A DNA stretch of 64,000 nucleotides from Pseudomonas iranensis (GCF_014268585.2 NZ_CP077092.1:2418001-2482000); one strand, 5' to 3'. Positions 1 to 10,185 are shown, numbered from the stretch's first letter. A program made the numbers and translations. The notes: generated from the letters alone by a model not told the origin.

Positions 1-46
1 ATTGAATGGCCTGGATCGGATCTTGTACTGGCTCATCCCAACCCAC

Positions 47-67
47 GTGACCTTTGGTAGGGGTCAC
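47..67 (+). promoter_or_regulatory. thrS leader hairpin
   Basis: GTGACC at 47-52 pairs with GGTCAC at 62-67, directly ahead of the purine-rich ribosome binding site of thrS (72-82). In Escherichia coli thrS is translationally autoregulated by leader stem-loops; whether this short stem does the same is inference. Confidence 0.3.
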
Positions 68-86
68 CACTAGGAGAGGAGGCGCC

Positions 87-2009
87 ATGCCAACTATTAC
101 TCTTCCCGACGGCAGTCAACGTTCATTCGATCACCCGGTTTCCGTAGCCGAGGTCGCCGCATCCATTGGTGCAGGTCTGGCCAAGGCCACGCTCGCCGGC
201 AAGGTCAATGGCCAACTGGTCGACGCCAGCGACATCATCAGCAGCGACGCGACCCTGCAAATCATTACGCCAAAGGATGAAGAGGGGCTGGAGATCATTC
301 GCCACTCTTGCGCGCACCTGGTTGGCCACGCGGTCAAACAGCTGTACCCGACCGCGAAGATGGTCATCGGCCCGGTCATCGACGAAGGCTTCTATTACGA
401 CATCGCCTACGAACGTCCTTTCACGCCGGAAGACATGGCGGCCATCGAACAGCGCATGCAGCAGCTGATCGAGAAGGATTACGACGTCATCAAGAAAGTC
501 ACTCCGCGCGCCGAAGTGATCGAAGTGTTCAAGGCCCGTGGCGAAGACTACAAGCTGCGCCTGGTCGAAGACATGCCGAACGAGCAGGCCATGGGTCTGT
601 ACTATCACGAAGAATACGTCGACATGTGCCGCGGTCCGCACGTGCCGAACACGCGCTTCCTGAAATCCTTCAAGCTGACCAAGCTGTCGGGCGCCTACTG
701 GCGTGGCGACGCCAAGAACGAGCAATTGCAGCGCGTTTACGGCACTGCCTGGGCCGACAAGAAGCAACTGGCGGCATACATCCAGCGCATCGAAGAAGCC
801 GAGAAGCGCGATCACCGCAAGATCGGCAAGCGCCTGGGCCTGTTCCACACTCAGGAAGAGTCGCCGGGCATGGTGTTCTGGCACCCGAATGGCTGGACTC
901 TGTACCAGGTGCTCGAGCAGTACATGCGCAAGATCCAGCGCGACAACGGCTACCTTGAGATCAAGACTCCTCAAGTCGTCGACCGCAGCCTGTGGGAAAA
1001 ATCCGGGCACTGGGCCAACTACGCCGACAACATGTTCACCACTCAGTCGGAGAACCGCGACTACGCCATCAAGCCGATGAACTGTCCGTGCCACGTGCAG
1101 GTGTTCAACCAGGGCCTGAAAAGCTACCGCGAGTTGCCGATGCGTCTGGCCGAGTTCGGTGCCTGCCACCGTAACGAGCCGTCGGGTGCGTTGCACGGCA
1201 TCATGCGCGTGCGAGCGTTCACTCAGGACGACGCGCACATTTTCTGCACCGAAGAGCAGATGCAGGCCGAGTCCGCTGCGTTCATCAAGCTGACCATGGA
1301 CGTCTATCGCGATTTCGGCTTTACCGAAGTCGAGATGAAACTGTCCACTCGTCCGGAAAAACGCGTCGGCTCCGATGAGCTGTGGGATCGCGCTGAAGCA
1401 GCATTGGCTGCAGCCCTTGATTCTGCTGGCCTGCCGTACGATCTGCAGCCAGGCGAGGGTGCTTTCTACGGGCCGAAGATCGAGTTCTCGCTGAAAGATT
1501 GTCTCGGTCGCGTCTGGCAGTGTGGTACCTTGCAGCTCGATTTTAACCTGCCTGTCCGTTTGGGCGCTGAATACGTCTCCGAAGACAACAGCCGCAAACA
1601 CCCAGTGATGTTGCACCGCGCGATCCTCGGTTCGTTCGAGCGTTTCGTCGGGATTCTGATCGAGCACTACGAAGGTGCCTTCCCTGCGTGGCTCGCGCCG
1701 ACCCAGGCGGTGATCATGAATATCACTGATAAACAGGCAGATTTTGTTGCAGAGGTTGAAAAAACTCTCAACGAAAGCGGATTTCGTGCCAAGTCCGACT
1801 TGAGAAATGAAAAGATCGGCTTTAAAATCCGCGAGCATACTTTGCTCAAGGTTCCCTATCTTTTGGTTATCGGAGATAAGGAAGTCGAGATGCAGACTGT
1901 CGCTGTGCGTACTCGTGAAGGTGCTGACCTGGGCTCGATGCCCGTCGCCCAGTTCGCTGAGTTTCTCGCGCAAGCGGTTTCCCGGCGTGGTCGCCCAGAT
2001 TCGGAGTAA
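87..2009 (+). CDS. thrS: Threonine--tRNA ligase
   Basis: Class II synthetase that charges tRNA-Thr in the cytoplasm and edits misacylated Ser-tRNA. The 640-residue product matches the family length. An N-terminal TGS domain (about 1-61) is followed by the editing domain with HSCAH at residues 73-77, the class II catalytic core with motif 2 ([12 protein letters not shown], near 359) and motif 3 ([11 protein letters not shown]), and a C-terminal anticodon-binding domain. The start at 87 is chosen because AGGAGAGGAGG lies just upstream and the protein then begins [10 protein letters not shown], as in other Pseudomonas; an upstream in-frame GTG at 54 only adds unrelated residues. It heads the operon with infC, rpmI, rplT, pheST and ihfA. 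Confidence 0.98.
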   Translation: MPTITLPDGSQRSFDHPVSVAEVAASIGAGLAKATLAGKVNGQLVDASDIISSDATLQIITPKDEEGLEIIRHSCAHLVGHAVKQLYPTAKMVIGPVIDEGFYYDIAYERPFTPEDMAAIEQRMQQLIEKDYDVIKKVTPRAEVIEVFKARGEDYKLRLVEDMPNEQAMGLYYHEEYVDMCRGPHVPNTRFLKSFKLTKLSGAYWRGDAKNEQLQRVYGTAWADKKQLAAYIQRIEEAEKRDHRKIGKRLGLFHTQEESPGMVFWHPNGWTLYQVLEQYMRKIQRDNGYLEIKTPQVVDRSLWEKSGHWANYADNMFTTQSENRDYAIKPMNCPCHVQVFNQGLKSYRELPMRLAEFGACHRNEPSGALHGIMRVRAFTQDDAHIFCTEEQMQAESAAFIKLTMDVYRDFGFTEVEMKLSTRPEKRVGSDELWDRAEAALAAALDSAGLPYDLQPGEGAFYGPKIEFSLKDCLGRVWQCGTLQLDFNLPVRLGAEYVSEDNSRKHPVMLHRAILGSFERFVGILIEHYEGAFPAWLAPTQAVIMNITDKQADFVAEVEKTLNESGFRAKSDLRNEKIGFKIREHTLLKVPYLLVIGDKEVEMQTVAVRTREGADLGSMPVAQFAEFLAQAVSRRGRPDSE

Positions 2010-2011
2010 TT

Positions 2012-2560
2012 ATTATTAAGCGTGAAATGAGACAAGATAAACGAGCTGCACCGAAAGCCCCGATCAACGAGAATATCTCGGCACGCGAGGTTCGGTTAAT
2101 TGGCGCTGATGGCGAGCAGATTGGCATCGTCTCGATTGATGAAGCGCTTCGTATCGCTGAAGAAGCAAAGCTTGATCTGGTGGAAATCTCCGCAGATGCA
2201 GTCCCGCCTGTTTGCCGGGTGATGGACTACGGCAAATCGATCTTCGAGAAGAAGAAGCAGATTGCCGCGGCGAAGAAAAACCAGAAGCAGATTCAGGTTA
2301 AAGAAATCAAGTTTCGTCCAGGGACGGAGGAAGGGGATTACCAGGTAAAACTGCGCAACCTGGTACGTTTCCTGAGTGACGGGGACAGGGCCAAGGTATC
2401 CTTGCGATTCCGCGGCCGTGAGATGGCCCACCAGGAGCTGGGGATGGAACTCCTCAAGCGGGTTGAACAAGACCTGCTCGAGTACGGTTCGGTCGAACAG
2501 CATCCTAAGATGGAAGGACGCCAGCTGATCATGGTCATCGCCCCGAAAAAGAAGAAGTAA
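2012..2560 (+). CDS. infC: Translation initiation factor IF-3
   Basis: IF-3 binds the 30S subunit, prevents 50S joining and proofreads start-codon choice. The first ATG in frame is at 2027, but three consecutive ATT codons (2009, 2012, 2015) precede it and GGAG at 2003-2006, inside the end of thrS, is well spaced for ATT at 2012. Starting there gives a 182-residue protein beginning [10 protein letters not shown], as in other Pseudomonas IF-3 proteins. A non-AUG start is the known basis of infC autoregulation, since IF-3 discriminates against it. The two IF-3 domains are complete and the basic end IAPKKKK is typical. The exact ATT used is uncertain by one codon either way. Confidence 0.95.
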   Translation: MIKREMRQDKRAAPKAPINENISAREVRLIGADGEQIGIVSIDEALRIAEEAKLDLVEISADAVPPVCRVMDYGKSIFEKKKQIAAAKKNQKQIQVKEIKFRPGTEEGDYQVKLRNLVRFLSDGDRAKVSLRFRGREMAHQELGMELLKRVEQDLLEYGSVEQHPKMEGRQLIMVIAPKKKK

Positions 2561-2620
2561 TCAACAGGGCACGGCAGGCCTTCTGATTATGTTTATCAAC
2601 TGAATGCGGAGTATCCGAAC

Positions 2621-2815
2621 ATGCCAAAAATGAAAACCAAAAGTGGTGCTGCCAAGCGGTTTCTGAAAACTGCTAACGGCATCAAGCACAAGCACGCTTT
2701 CAAGAGCCACATCCTGACTAAAATGTCGACCAAGCGTAAGCGTCAACTGCGCGGTAGCAGCTTGCTGCATCCGTCTGACGTGGCAAAAGTCGAGCGCATG
2801 CTGCGCCTTCGTTAA
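2621..2815 (+). CDS. rpmI: 50S ribosomal protein L35
   Basis: A 64-residue, very basic protein beginning [14 protein letters not shown] and ending MLRLR, the signature of bacterial L35, a structural component of the large subunit. It lies 60 bp after infC and 27 bp before rplT, the standard order. A GCGGAG ribosome binding site precedes the start. In enterobacteria L20 represses rpmI-rplT translation through the infC-rpmI region; that control is not demonstrable here by eye. Confidence 0.98.
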   Translation: MPKMKTKSGAAKRFLKTANGIKHKHAFKSHILTKMSTKRKRQLRGSSLLHPSDVAKVERMLRLR

Positions 2816-2842
2816 TTTAGTCAAGAATAGAGGAAGTAACTC

Positions 2843-3199
2843 ATGGCTCGTGTAAAGCGTGGCGTCATTGCCCGTAAGCGTCACAAAAAAATTCTGAAAC
2901 TTGCTAAAGGCTACTACGGCGCACGCTCCCGCGTATTCCGTGTTGCCAAGCAAGCGGTAATCAAGGCAGGCCAGTACGCCTACCGTGACCGTCGTCAGAA
3001 AAAACGTCAGTTCCGCGCTCTGTGGATCGCTCGTATCAACGCTGGTGCTCGTGTTAACGGTCTGTCCTACAGCCGTTTCATCGCTGGCCTGAAAAAAGCG
3101 TCCATCGAGATCGACCGCAAGGTTCTGGCTGATCTGGCAGTGAACGAAAAAGCGGCGTTTGCTGCGATTGTCGAGAAAGCTAAAGCCACCTTGGCTTAA
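2843..3199 (+). CDS. rplT: 50S ribosomal protein L20
   Basis: A 118-residue basic protein starting [16 protein letters not shown], full length for L20, an early-assembly 23S rRNA-binding protein that in some bacteria also represses its own operon. AGAGGAAGTAAC precedes the ATG. The coding sequence is followed by structured, non-coding DNA and a strong hairpin before pheS. Confidence 0.98.
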
Positions 3200-3213
3200 G
3201 TACCCCCGACAGT

Positions 3214-3243
3214 CACCCGGCCTCACCTCTGTGGGGGCGGGTG
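3214..3243 (+). promoter_or_regulatory. Hairpin after rplT
   Basis: CACCCG at 3214-3219 can pair with CGGGTG at 3238-3243. It lies between rplT and the stronger hairpin at 3255-3290. It could be an alternative structure in a pheS attenuator or simply part of the rplT 3' end; the sequence does not decide. Confidence 0.35.
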
Positions 3244-3254
3244 TTAAACGTCAT

Positions 3255-4325
<1,071 letters not shown>

Positions 4326-4351
4326 TCGTAACGAATTCTTAGGAGAGCAGG

Positions 4352-6730
4352 ATGAAATTCAGTGAACAATGGCTGCGTGGCTGGGTTAGCCCGCAGGTAG
4401 ATCGCGATGAGCTGGTTGCTCGTCTGTCGATGGCCGGTCTTGAGGTCGATAGCGTTACTCCGGCCGCCGGTGTATTCAGTGGCGTGGTTGTGGGCGAGGT
4501 GCTGAGTACCGAGCAACACCCGGATGCCGACAAATTGCGCGTGTGCCAAGTCAGCAATGGCGCGGAAACCTTCCAGGTCGTGTGCGGAGCGCCAAACGTG
4601 CGCCCGGGCCTGAAGATTCCGTTCGCCATGATTGGCGCCGAACTGCCGGGCGACTTCAAAATCAAGAAAGCCAAGCTGCGTGGCGTCGAGTCGAACGGCA
4701 TGCTGTGCTCGCAAGCCGAATTGCAGGTCGGTGAAGGCAACGACGGTCTGATGGAGCTGCCGGCTGATGCGCCGGTGGGCGAAGATTTCCGTGTGTACCT
4801 GGATCTGGAAGATGCCAGCATCGAGGTCGACCTGACCCCGAACCGTGGCGACTGCCTGTCCCTGGCCGGTTTGGCCCGTGAAGTCGGCGCGCTGTACGCC
4901 GTGCCGGTAGCCCGTCCTGTGGTGCCTGCCATTGCAGCGGTGCACGACGAAGTGCGTTCGGTCGAAGTGCTGGCGCCAGCTGCCTGCCCACGTTACCTGG
5001 GTCGCGTCGTCCGTAACGTCGACCTGTCCAAGCCAACTCCGCTGTGGATGGTTGAACGCCTGCGTCGCGCCGACGTGCGCAGCATCGACGCTGCCGTCGA
5101 CATCACCAACTACGTGATGCTCGAGCTCGGCCAGCCACTGCACGCTTTCGATCTCGCCGAAATCAATGGCGGCATTCGCGTGCGCATGGCTGAAGAGGGC
5201 GAGAAGCTGGTTCTGCTCGACGGTCAGGAAGTCAGCCTGCGTAGCGATACGCTGGTCATCGCTGACCACACTCGTGCACTGGCGATCGCCGGCGTCATGG
5301 GTGGCGAGCACAGCGGTGTTTCCGCGACCACCCGTGATGTGTTCCTCGAATCTGCGTTCTTCGATCAGATTGCGGTTGCCGGCAAGGCACGTTCCTACGG
5401 CTTGCACACCGACGCTTCGCATCGCTACGAGCGTGGCGTTGACTGGCAGTTGGCCCGTGAAGCCATGGAGCGCGCCACTGGCCTGCTGCTGGAAATCACT
5501 GGTGGCGAAGCTGGCCCGATCATCGAGACCGTCAGCGAGCAACATCTGCCATCGATTGCACCGATCACTCTGCGTGCGCAGCGCATCACCCAGATGCTCG
5601 GCATGGAAATGGATTCGGCACAGGTCGAGCGTCTGCTCAGTGCCTTGGGCCTGAGCATTACCGCTGACGGCGAAGGTCAATGGCGCGTTGAAGTGCCAAG
5701 CCATCGCTTCGATATCAGCCTGGAAGTCGATCTGATCGAAGAGTTGGCCCGCTTGTACGGCTACAACCGTCTGCCGGTTCGCTATCCCCAGGCGCGTCTG
5801 GCACCGCAAGCCAAGGCCGAAGCGCGTAGCGATTTGCCTGAGCTGCGCCGTTTGCTGGTTGCTCGTGGTTATCAGGAGGCGATCACCTACAGCTTCATCG
5901 ATCCGAAACAGTTCGAACTGTTCAATCCAGGCGTCGAGCCGCTGTTGCTGGCCAATCCGATTTCCAATGACATGGCGGCCATGCGTTCGTCACTGTGGCC
6001 AGGTCTGGTCAAGGCGCTGCAGCACAACCTCAATCGTCAGCAGGATCGTGTGCGTCTGTTCGAAAGCGGTCTGCGCTTCGTCGGTCAGCTTGAGGGCTTG
6101 AAGCAAGAGCCGATGCTATCCGGGGTTGTCTGCGGTAGCCGCTTGCCGGAAGGCTGGGCGCAGGGTCGCGATACCGTTGACTTCTTCGACGTCAAAGCTG
6201 ACGTTGAGGCGGTGCTCGGTTTTGCCGGTGCCCTGGATTCGTTCACCTTTGCTCCGGGCAAACACCCGGCGCTGCACCCGGGTCAGACCGCGCGCATCGA
6301 GCGTGAAGGTCGCGAAGTGGGCTTCATCGGTGCTATCCATCCTGAGTTATCGAAAAATCTGGGTCTGGATCGTCCGGTTTTCGTCTTCGAACTGGTTCTG
6401 GCAGAAGTGGCGCTCGGTAAAATGCCGAAATTCCATGAGTTGTCGCGCTTTCCTGAAGTGCGTCGTGACCTTGCACTGATTGCGCACAAAGACGTCGCGG
6501 CCTCGGCTGTGCTGGACGTAATCCGTGAAAATGCAGGCGAATGGCTCACAGAGCTCAGGCTGTTTGACGTGTATCAGGGTAAAGGTATTGATCCTGATAG
6601 AAAAAGCCTTGCAGTCGGCTTGACCTGGCAGCATCCATCGCGCACTCTTAATGACGATGAGGTGAATTCGACGACGCAAAATATCCTCACCTCGCTCGAA
6701 CAAAGGTTGAACGCCACGTTAAGGAAGTGA
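4352..6730 (+). CDS. pheT: Phenylalanine--tRNA ligase beta subunit
   Basis: The 792-residue partner of PheS, providing tRNA binding and editing. An EMAP-like tRNA-binding domain lies near residues 40-150 (SNGAETFQVVCGAPNVRPG), then the B3/B4 editing and B5 domains, a catalytic-like module, and a C-terminal ferredoxin-fold anticodon-binding domain (FPEVRRDLALIAHKDV onward). Length and domain order are normal. AGGAG precedes the ATG at 4352, and ihfA follows after 3 bp, so co-translation is likely. Confidence 0.98.
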   Translation: MKFSEQWLRGWVSPQVDRDELVARLSMAGLEVDSVTPAAGVFSGVVVGEVLSTEQHPDADKLRVCQVSNGAETFQVVCGAPNVRPGLKIPFAMIGAELPGDFKIKKAKLRGVESNGMLCSQAELQVGEGNDGLMELPADAPVGEDFRVYLDLEDASIEVDLTPNRGDCLSLAGLAREVGALYAVPVARPVVPAIAAVHDEVRSVEVLAPAACPRYLGRVVRNVDLSKPTPLWMVERLRRADVRSIDAAVDITNYVMLELGQPLHAFDLAEINGGIRVRMAEEGEKLVLLDGQEVSLRSDTLVIADHTRALAIAGVMGGEHSGVSATTRDVFLESAFFDQIAVAGKARSYGLHTDASHRYERGVDWQLAREAMERATGLLLEITGGEAGPIIETVSEQHLPSIAPITLRAQRITQMLGMEMDSAQVERLLSALGLSITADGEGQWRVEVPSHRFDISLEVDLIEELARLYGYNRLPVRYPQARLAPQAKAEARSDLPELRRLLVARGYQEAITYSFIDPKQFELFNPGVEPLLLANPISNDMAAMRSSLWPGLVKALQHNLNRQQDRVRLFESGLRFVGQLEGLKQEPMLSGVVCGSRLPEGWAQGRDTVDFFDVKADVEAVLGFAGALDSFTFAPGKHPALHPGQTARIEREGREVGFIGAIHPELSKNLGLDRPVFVFELVLAEVALGKMPKFHELSRFPEVRRDLALIAHKDVAASAVLDVIRENAGEWLTELRLFDVYQGKGIDPDRKSLAVGLTWQHPSRTLNDDEVNSTTQNILTSLEQRLNATLRK

Positions 6731-6733
6731 CGT

Positions 6734-7036
6734 ATGGGGGCTTTGACGAAAGCTGAGATGGCGGAACGTCTGTATGAAGAGCTGGGCCTGAACAAGCGGG
6801 AAGCCAAGGAATTGGTAGAACTGTTTTTCGAGGAAATCAGGCACGCTCTTGAAGACAACGAGCAGGTCAAATTGTCCGGTTTCGGCAATTTCGACCTTCG
6901 GGACAAACGCCAGCGGCCTGGCCGCAACCCGAAAACGGGGGAAGAAATCCCGATCACGGCTCGCCGTGTGGTCACCTTTCGTCCAGGGCAGAAGTTGAAG
7001 GCCCGAGTTGAGGCTTATGCTGGAACCAAGTCATAA
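6734..7036 (+). CDS. ihfA: Integration host factor alpha subunit
   Basis: A 100-residue HU/IHF-family DNA-bending protein, almost identical to Pseudomonas IhfA. The signature [20 protein letters not shown] contains the beta-arm that inserts a proline into the minor groove. IHF bends DNA at sigma54 promoters, recombination sites and oriC; the sigma54 promoter of rtcB nearby is the kind of site that can need it (inference). It starts 3 bp after pheT and its 3' end overlaps the next gene by 20 bp. Confidence 0.98.
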   Translation: MGALTKAEMAERLYEELGLNKREAKELVELFFEEIRHALEDNEQVKLSGFGNFDLRDKRQRPGRNPKTGEEIPITARRVVTFRPGQKLKARVEAYAGTKS

Positions 7037-7373
7037 CGACGAGCTACCCGTCATCCCAGGCAAACGCTACTTCACCATTGGTGAAGTCAGCGAGCTGTGT
7101 GCCGTAAAGCCACACGTGCTGCGCTATTGGGAGCAGGAGTTTCCTCAGCTCAACCCCGTCAAACGCCGCGGGAACCGCCGGTATTATCAGCGCCAGGACG
7201 TGCTGATGATCCGGCAGATCCGCGCGCTCCTTTACGATCAGGGTTTCACCATCGGTGGCGCACGTCTGCGTCTGTCCGGCGACGAAGCCAAAGACGATAC
7301 CACCCAGTACAAGCAGATGATTCGGCAGATGATTGCCGAATTGGAAGATGTTCTAGTGGTACTCAAGAAATAA
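7017..7373 (+). CDS. MerR-family transcriptional regulator
   Basis: A 118-residue regulator with an N-terminal MerR helix-turn-helix (about residues 14-80), including [21 protein letters not shown] and the conserved basic stretch [10 protein letters not shown] short coiled coil follows and there is no recognisable metal- or drug-binding C terminus, which fits the short MerR proteins found immediately after ihfA in gammaproteobacteria. The start at 7017 lies within ihfA; an upstream alternative at 7008 is possible. The effector and targets cannot be read from the sequence. Confidence 0.9.
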   Translation: MLEPSHNDELPVIPGKRYFTIGEVSELCAVKPHVLRYWEQEFPQLNPVKRRGNRRYYQRQDVLMIRQIRALLYDQGFTIGGARLRLSGDEAKDDTTQYKQMIRQMIAELEDVLVVLKK

Positions 7374-7379
7374 AAAGCG

Positions 7380-7408
7380 GCGTTTGAATACTTCCAGTTT
7401 TCAAACGC
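7380..7408 (+). terminator. Hairpin after the MerR gene
   Basis: GCGTTTGAA (7380-7388) pairs perfectly with TTCAAACGC (7400-7408), seven bases after the stop codon. There is no T run after it, so it may be a weak or factor-dependent end of the thrS-ihfA-merR operon, or an mRNA 3'-stabilising structure. Confidence 0.45.
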
Positions 7409-7426
7409 TTGCGATATATTCTTGAG

Positions 7427-7447
7427 CGCTCTTCGAGGTGAAGAGCG
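7427..7447 (+). promoter_or_regulatory. Hairpin in the tRNA-Pro leader
   Basis: CGCTCTTC (7427-7434) and GAAGAGCG (7440-7447) form an 8-bp stem with a five-base loop just upstream of the tRNA. A TATATT box at 7415-7420 just before it could be the tRNA promoter -10. The hairpin may be a 5' processing determinant; this is inference. Confidence 0.35.
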
Positions 7448-7462
7448 AGATGCAACATCAGT

Positions 7463-7539
7463 CGGGGCGTAGCGCAGTCCGGTAGCGCACTAGCATGGGG
7501 TGCTAGGGGTCGAGTGTTCGAATCACTCCGTCCCGACCA
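7463..7539 (+). tRNA. tRNA-Pro (anticodon GGG)
   Basis: A 77-nt cloverleaf. The acceptor arm CGGGGCG (7463-7469) pairs with CGTCCCG (7529-7535) with one G-U pair, followed by discriminator A and an encoded CCA (7537-7539). The anticodon stem CTAGC/GCTAG encloses the loop ATGGGGT, giving anticodon GGG, which reads CCC and CCU proline codons. The T arm contains TTCGAAT. No integrase or duplicated tRNA 3' end was seen nearby, so there is no sign that an island has used this tRNA as an attachment site. Confidence 0.97.
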
Positions 7540-7555
7540 TATTTTTCAATGATTT

Positions 7556-7584
7556 AGGCCAATGTTCACAGCATTGGCCTTTTT
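7556..7584 (+). terminator. Terminator of tRNA-Pro
   Basis: AGGCCAATG (7556-7564) pairs with CATTGGCCT (7572-7580), followed by a run of T residues. This is a canonical intrinsic terminator 17 bases after the tRNA. Confidence 0.9.
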
Positions 7585-7748
7585 CATGTGTGTGAGATTT
7601 GCGGGGCTACTCGATCACGCCTGCGACTCGCATCACCAAGTGTTTGGGTTAGTCAGAATGTCCGCTCGTCGAGCAAATAGCACTCTCTGTGCGCCGATCT
7701 CCTCTCACTTATTAAGCGCAGCCCCTGCGCCACTGATGGGAGAGAATG

Positions 7749-7964
7749 ATGATCGACGACAACAATGGGCCTGAAGCACCATATCCGGGACCAGGCGAGC
7801 AAACCCCTGATTCTGGCGAGGGTCATGACTCCGGCCTGGAGCAAGCTGACTCTGAGCCAAAGCAAGGTACTGACGAACGACCAGAGGACTGGAATCCGCC
7901 ACCCGGCAACCCTGGCTCTGATCAAGACGCCCAGACGGGCCGAGATAACGGCGGCGCGAAGTAG
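7749..7964 (+). CDS. Small acidic disordered protein
   Basis: A 71-residue protein beginning MIDDNNGPEAPYPGPGEQ; a preceding ATG at 7746 adds one methionine. It has almost no hydrophobic residues, is rich in Pro, Gly, Asp, Glu and Gln, and lacks a signal peptide or membrane segment, so it is probably an intrinsically disordered cytoplasmic protein. GGGAGAG just before the start is a good ribosome binding site and an intrinsic terminator follows, which together support a real single-gene unit. I do not recognise a family function. Confidence 0.65.
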   Translation: MIDDNNGPEAPYPGPGEQTPDSGEGHDSGLEQADSEPKQGTDERPEDWNPPPGNPGSDQDAQTGRDNGGAK

Positions 7965-7990
7965 GTCTGATTGACTCATATCGTTCACGA

Positions 7991-8016
7991 AACCCGGCCA
8001 TCGCGCCGGGTTTTTA
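7991..8016 (+). terminator. Intrinsic terminator
   Basis: AACCCGGC (7991-7998) pairs with GCCGGGTT (8005-8012), continuing into a TTTTT run. It ends the transcript of the small acidic protein gene. Confidence 0.88.
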
Positions 8017-8140
8017 TTGCCACCCAAACCGGTAACGATGTGCCCGAGAGCAATTCGGAAACCGGAATCTGGTTTGAGGGGGCGAAGCCGAGCGGCGCCG
8101 GCACCTGAATGATCGATCCAGGCGCCGGCAACAAGCATGT

Positions 8141-8275
8141 TTACTCGACTATGCAGATCCAGCGATGGTTGTATCGGTACGGCGCGCGAGTGAAATGAAC
8201 ATCTGAAACCATCTTCATGCCGCGCTCTTGAAGCGCTTCGGTCAGTTGTACGAGTGTCTCTGCCTGGATAGTCAT
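8141..8275 (-). CDS. 44-residue small protein
   Basis: A short open frame reads MTIQAETLVQLTEALQERGM at its N terminus and ends RWICIVE before TAA. It is preceded by GAGGTGAC, six bases from the ATG, an almost ideal ribosome binding site. The N-terminal half looks like an amphipathic helix and the C-terminal half is aromatic and basic. It lies downstream of and on the same strand as rtcR (109 bp away). I know no function; expression and conservation would settle it. Confidence 0.55.
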   Translation of the reverse strand: MTIQAETLVQLTEALQERGMKMVSDVHFTRAPYRYNHRWICIVE

Positions 8276-8384
8276 TGCTGTCACCTCGTCAGATTTACTG
8301 CGTTCATAATTCTTGACCGAGGGATCAGGCGGCTAATTCATTTTTTCTACAGCAGTCATTGGCGCCGTGAGCGTGAATGTCGTG

Positions 8385-9989
8385 TCACTTCATGCCCACT
8401 ACTCCGCCCCACTCAAGCCCGAACCGCCCCAGATACTTCCTCAAGCGATCGGCATCATTGGGTTGCGCCTTGGCCTGCCGGGAAACACTGAACAGCTGTC
8501 GACCGGCATCCGAGAGGCTGTCCGCCTGCTGGCACACCTCAATGACAGCTTTCAATTGCAAGCGATCGAACAAGTCCATGCTCTCGCCATCTCCTGGCAA
8601 CTCAGTCGATAGCGCAGAGGGTTGCGCCAAGCTCCATGCATACCGCAATCGATCGATCTCATCATCTACCTGCGCTTCATCGATGCGCCCGCTGTCGGCC
8701 AAAGTCGCCATCCGCGTAATCGATGCGGACAGTTCGCGAAAGTTGCCCAGCCAGGCTGCTGCGGGTGAGCTGGCGAAGGCCAGGTAGCGTCGGCGTGCTT
8801 CGAGATTGAAGCGCACCCGCTCACCCTGTTCGCGAGCATGGCGTTCCAGTTCGAAATCGAGGTTTGGCTCGATATCCTCGCGACGGCCAGCGAGGCCGGG
8901 TAGATCGAATGTCCAGAGGTTGATGCGTGCATACAAATCTTCGCGAAACAGCCCTTCGGCGACACGACTGCGCAAGTCGCGGTGGGTGCCGGCAATGATC
9001 AGAAAATCGCTCTCGACTTCCTTGTCCGAGCCCAGCGGGAAGAAGCGTTTCTCTTCGATCGCCTTGAGCAGCATCGCTTGTTCGTCTGCGCCGAGCTCAC
9101 CGATTTCATCGAGAAACAACATGCCACCATTGGCGGCGCGCAGCAGGCCATCGCGAGAGCTCTGCGCGCCGGTGAATGCGCCTTTGACGTGGCCGAACAA
9201 GGCCGACATCGCGCCGTCGCCACGCAAAGTGGCGCAGTTGACTTCGACAAAGCGTCCCTGCATCTGATGGCGATTGCGTTTGAGTTCGTAGATGCGCCGC
9301 GCCAGGAAGGATTTGCCGGCGCCGGTCGGGCCGATCAGCAGCATGGGGGCTTTGGAGCGCAGCGCAACGCGCTCGATCTGTTCAATGGAGCGGTTGAAGG
9401 CCGGGTTGCGCGTGGCGATGCCGGACTTGAGAAATTCCAGGCCTTCAAGACGTTTGCTGGCGAAGCGTGAGGCAATCCGATCATAGCGCGACAGATCGAG
9501 ATCGATCAGCGCATGAGTGCCGCAGGCGGGCTCGTTCTCGCTCTTGCGCTTGGCGGGGGAGGTCTGGATCAGTCGGGCCGGCAGATAGCGCGCCTCGGTG
9601 AGCAGGAACCAGCAGATCTGTGCGACGTGGGTGCCGGTGGTGATGTGGACGAGGTAATCCTCGTGCTCGGTGTCAAAGTTGTAAGCAGTGGTGAAGTCGT
9701 GCAGGGCGCCGTACACCTCTTCGAAATCCCAAGGGTTACGCAGCGACATTGGATGCAGGCGCACTTCGGTGCTTGGAGAAATCTGCTGAATGTCCGCTCG
9801 GACGCGCTCGGCGAGGCTGACGTCGCGCGCGTCGAGGCCGTGAATCAATTCAAGCCGATGGATAGGGAGGTCTGTTTGTTGGCACAGACCTACGCTTGGC
9901 CGCCAATAATTCCAGCGACTGGCGCCCTTGCCGACGCGATCCAGGGTGGCTCCGATAAATCCGATGGCGACCGTGCGTTTGCTGGGCAT
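8385..9989 (-). CDS. rtcR: Sigma54-dependent activator of RNA repair genes
   Basis: A 534-residue enhancer-binding protein that activates rtcBA. Residues 1-185 form the RtcR N-terminal (CARF-like) sensing domain, thought to respond to an RNA-derived ligand. The AAA+ domain has Walker A GPTGAGKS (220-227), the sigma54-contacting GAFTGA loop (270-275) and Walker B LFLDE (291-295). A C-terminal helix-turn-helix is at about 475-530. It is transcribed divergently from rtcB, whose upstream region carries a matching -24/-12 promoter. A palindrome lies two bases before its start codon. All motifs are intact, so it should be functional. Confidence 0.95.
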   Translation of the reverse strand: MPSKRTVAIGFIGATLDRVGKGASRWNYWRPSVGLCQQTDLPIHRLELIHGLDARDVSLAERVRADIQQISPSTEVRLHPMSLRNPWDFEEVYGALHDFTTAYNFDTEHEDYLVHITTGTHVAQICWFLLTEARYLPARLIQTSPAKRKSENEPACGTHALIDLDLSRYDRIASRFASKRLEGLEFLKSGIATRNPAFNRSIEQIERVALRSKAPMLLIGPTGAGKSFLARRIYELKRNRHQMQGRFVEVNCATLRGDGAMSALFGHVKGAFTGAQSSRDGLLRAANGGMLFLDEIGELGADEQAMLLKAIEEKRFFPLGSDKEVESDFLIIAGTHRDLRSRVAEGLFREDLYARINLWTFDLPGLAGRREDIEPNLDFELERHAREQGERVRFNLEARRRYLAFASSPAAAWLGNFRELSASITRMATLADSGRIDEAQVDDEIDRLRYAWSLAQPSALSTELPGDGESMDLFDRLQLKAVIEVCQQADSLSDAGRQLFSVSRQAKAQPNDADRLRKYLGRFGLEWGGVVGMK

Positions 9990-9991
9990 GC

Positions 9992-10007
9992 TTATCTCAT
10001 AAGATAA
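9992..10007. promoter_or_regulatory. Palindrome in the rtcR-rtcB intergenic region
   Basis: TTATCT and AGATAA form perfect arms around CATA, immediately upstream of the rtcR start. It may be a binding site for RtcR or a repressor of rtcR; its position about 150 bp upstream of the rtcB promoter also fits an enhancer. This is inference from position and symmetry. Confidence 0.4.
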
Positions 10008-10137
10008 ATGACGATATTCAATGATAATTTTGCTGGTCTGATTTGTCTTCCATAGATTACCGAGACTCGTCGCATCAGAGAATAAAAGCTAATAAAACCA
10101 AAAACATAGCAGAAACAACCATAGCCGCATCCAAAGC

Positions 10138-10153
10138 TGGCACAGCGGCTGCA
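10138..10153 (+). promoter_or_regulatory. Sigma54 promoter of rtcB
   Basis: TGGCACA-GCGG-CTGCA matches the sigma54 consensus TGGCACR-N4-YTGCW. The invariant GG (10139-10140) and GC (10151-10152) are separated by exactly ten bases. The predicted start near 10164 leaves a short leader of about 22 bases before rtcB. The divergent sigma54 activator gene rtcR makes this assignment strong. Confidence 0.88.
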
Positions 10154-10185
10154 ATGCTGATGGAAACGAACATGGACACCAAGAT

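Noticed and set aside
123..1973. A 616-codon open frame antisense to thrS
   Set aside because: It is a shadow of thrS caused by GC-rich codon bias; the thrS protein is unmistakable and the antisense product resembles nothing known. The same applies to long antisense frames over pheT, the amidohydrolase, the channel and the EPS genes (for example 33272-35842 and 42218-44173).
7463..7539. tRNA-Pro as a genomic-island attachment site
   Set aside because: No integrase, direct repeat of the tRNA 3' end or mobility genes are present in the following 50 kb.
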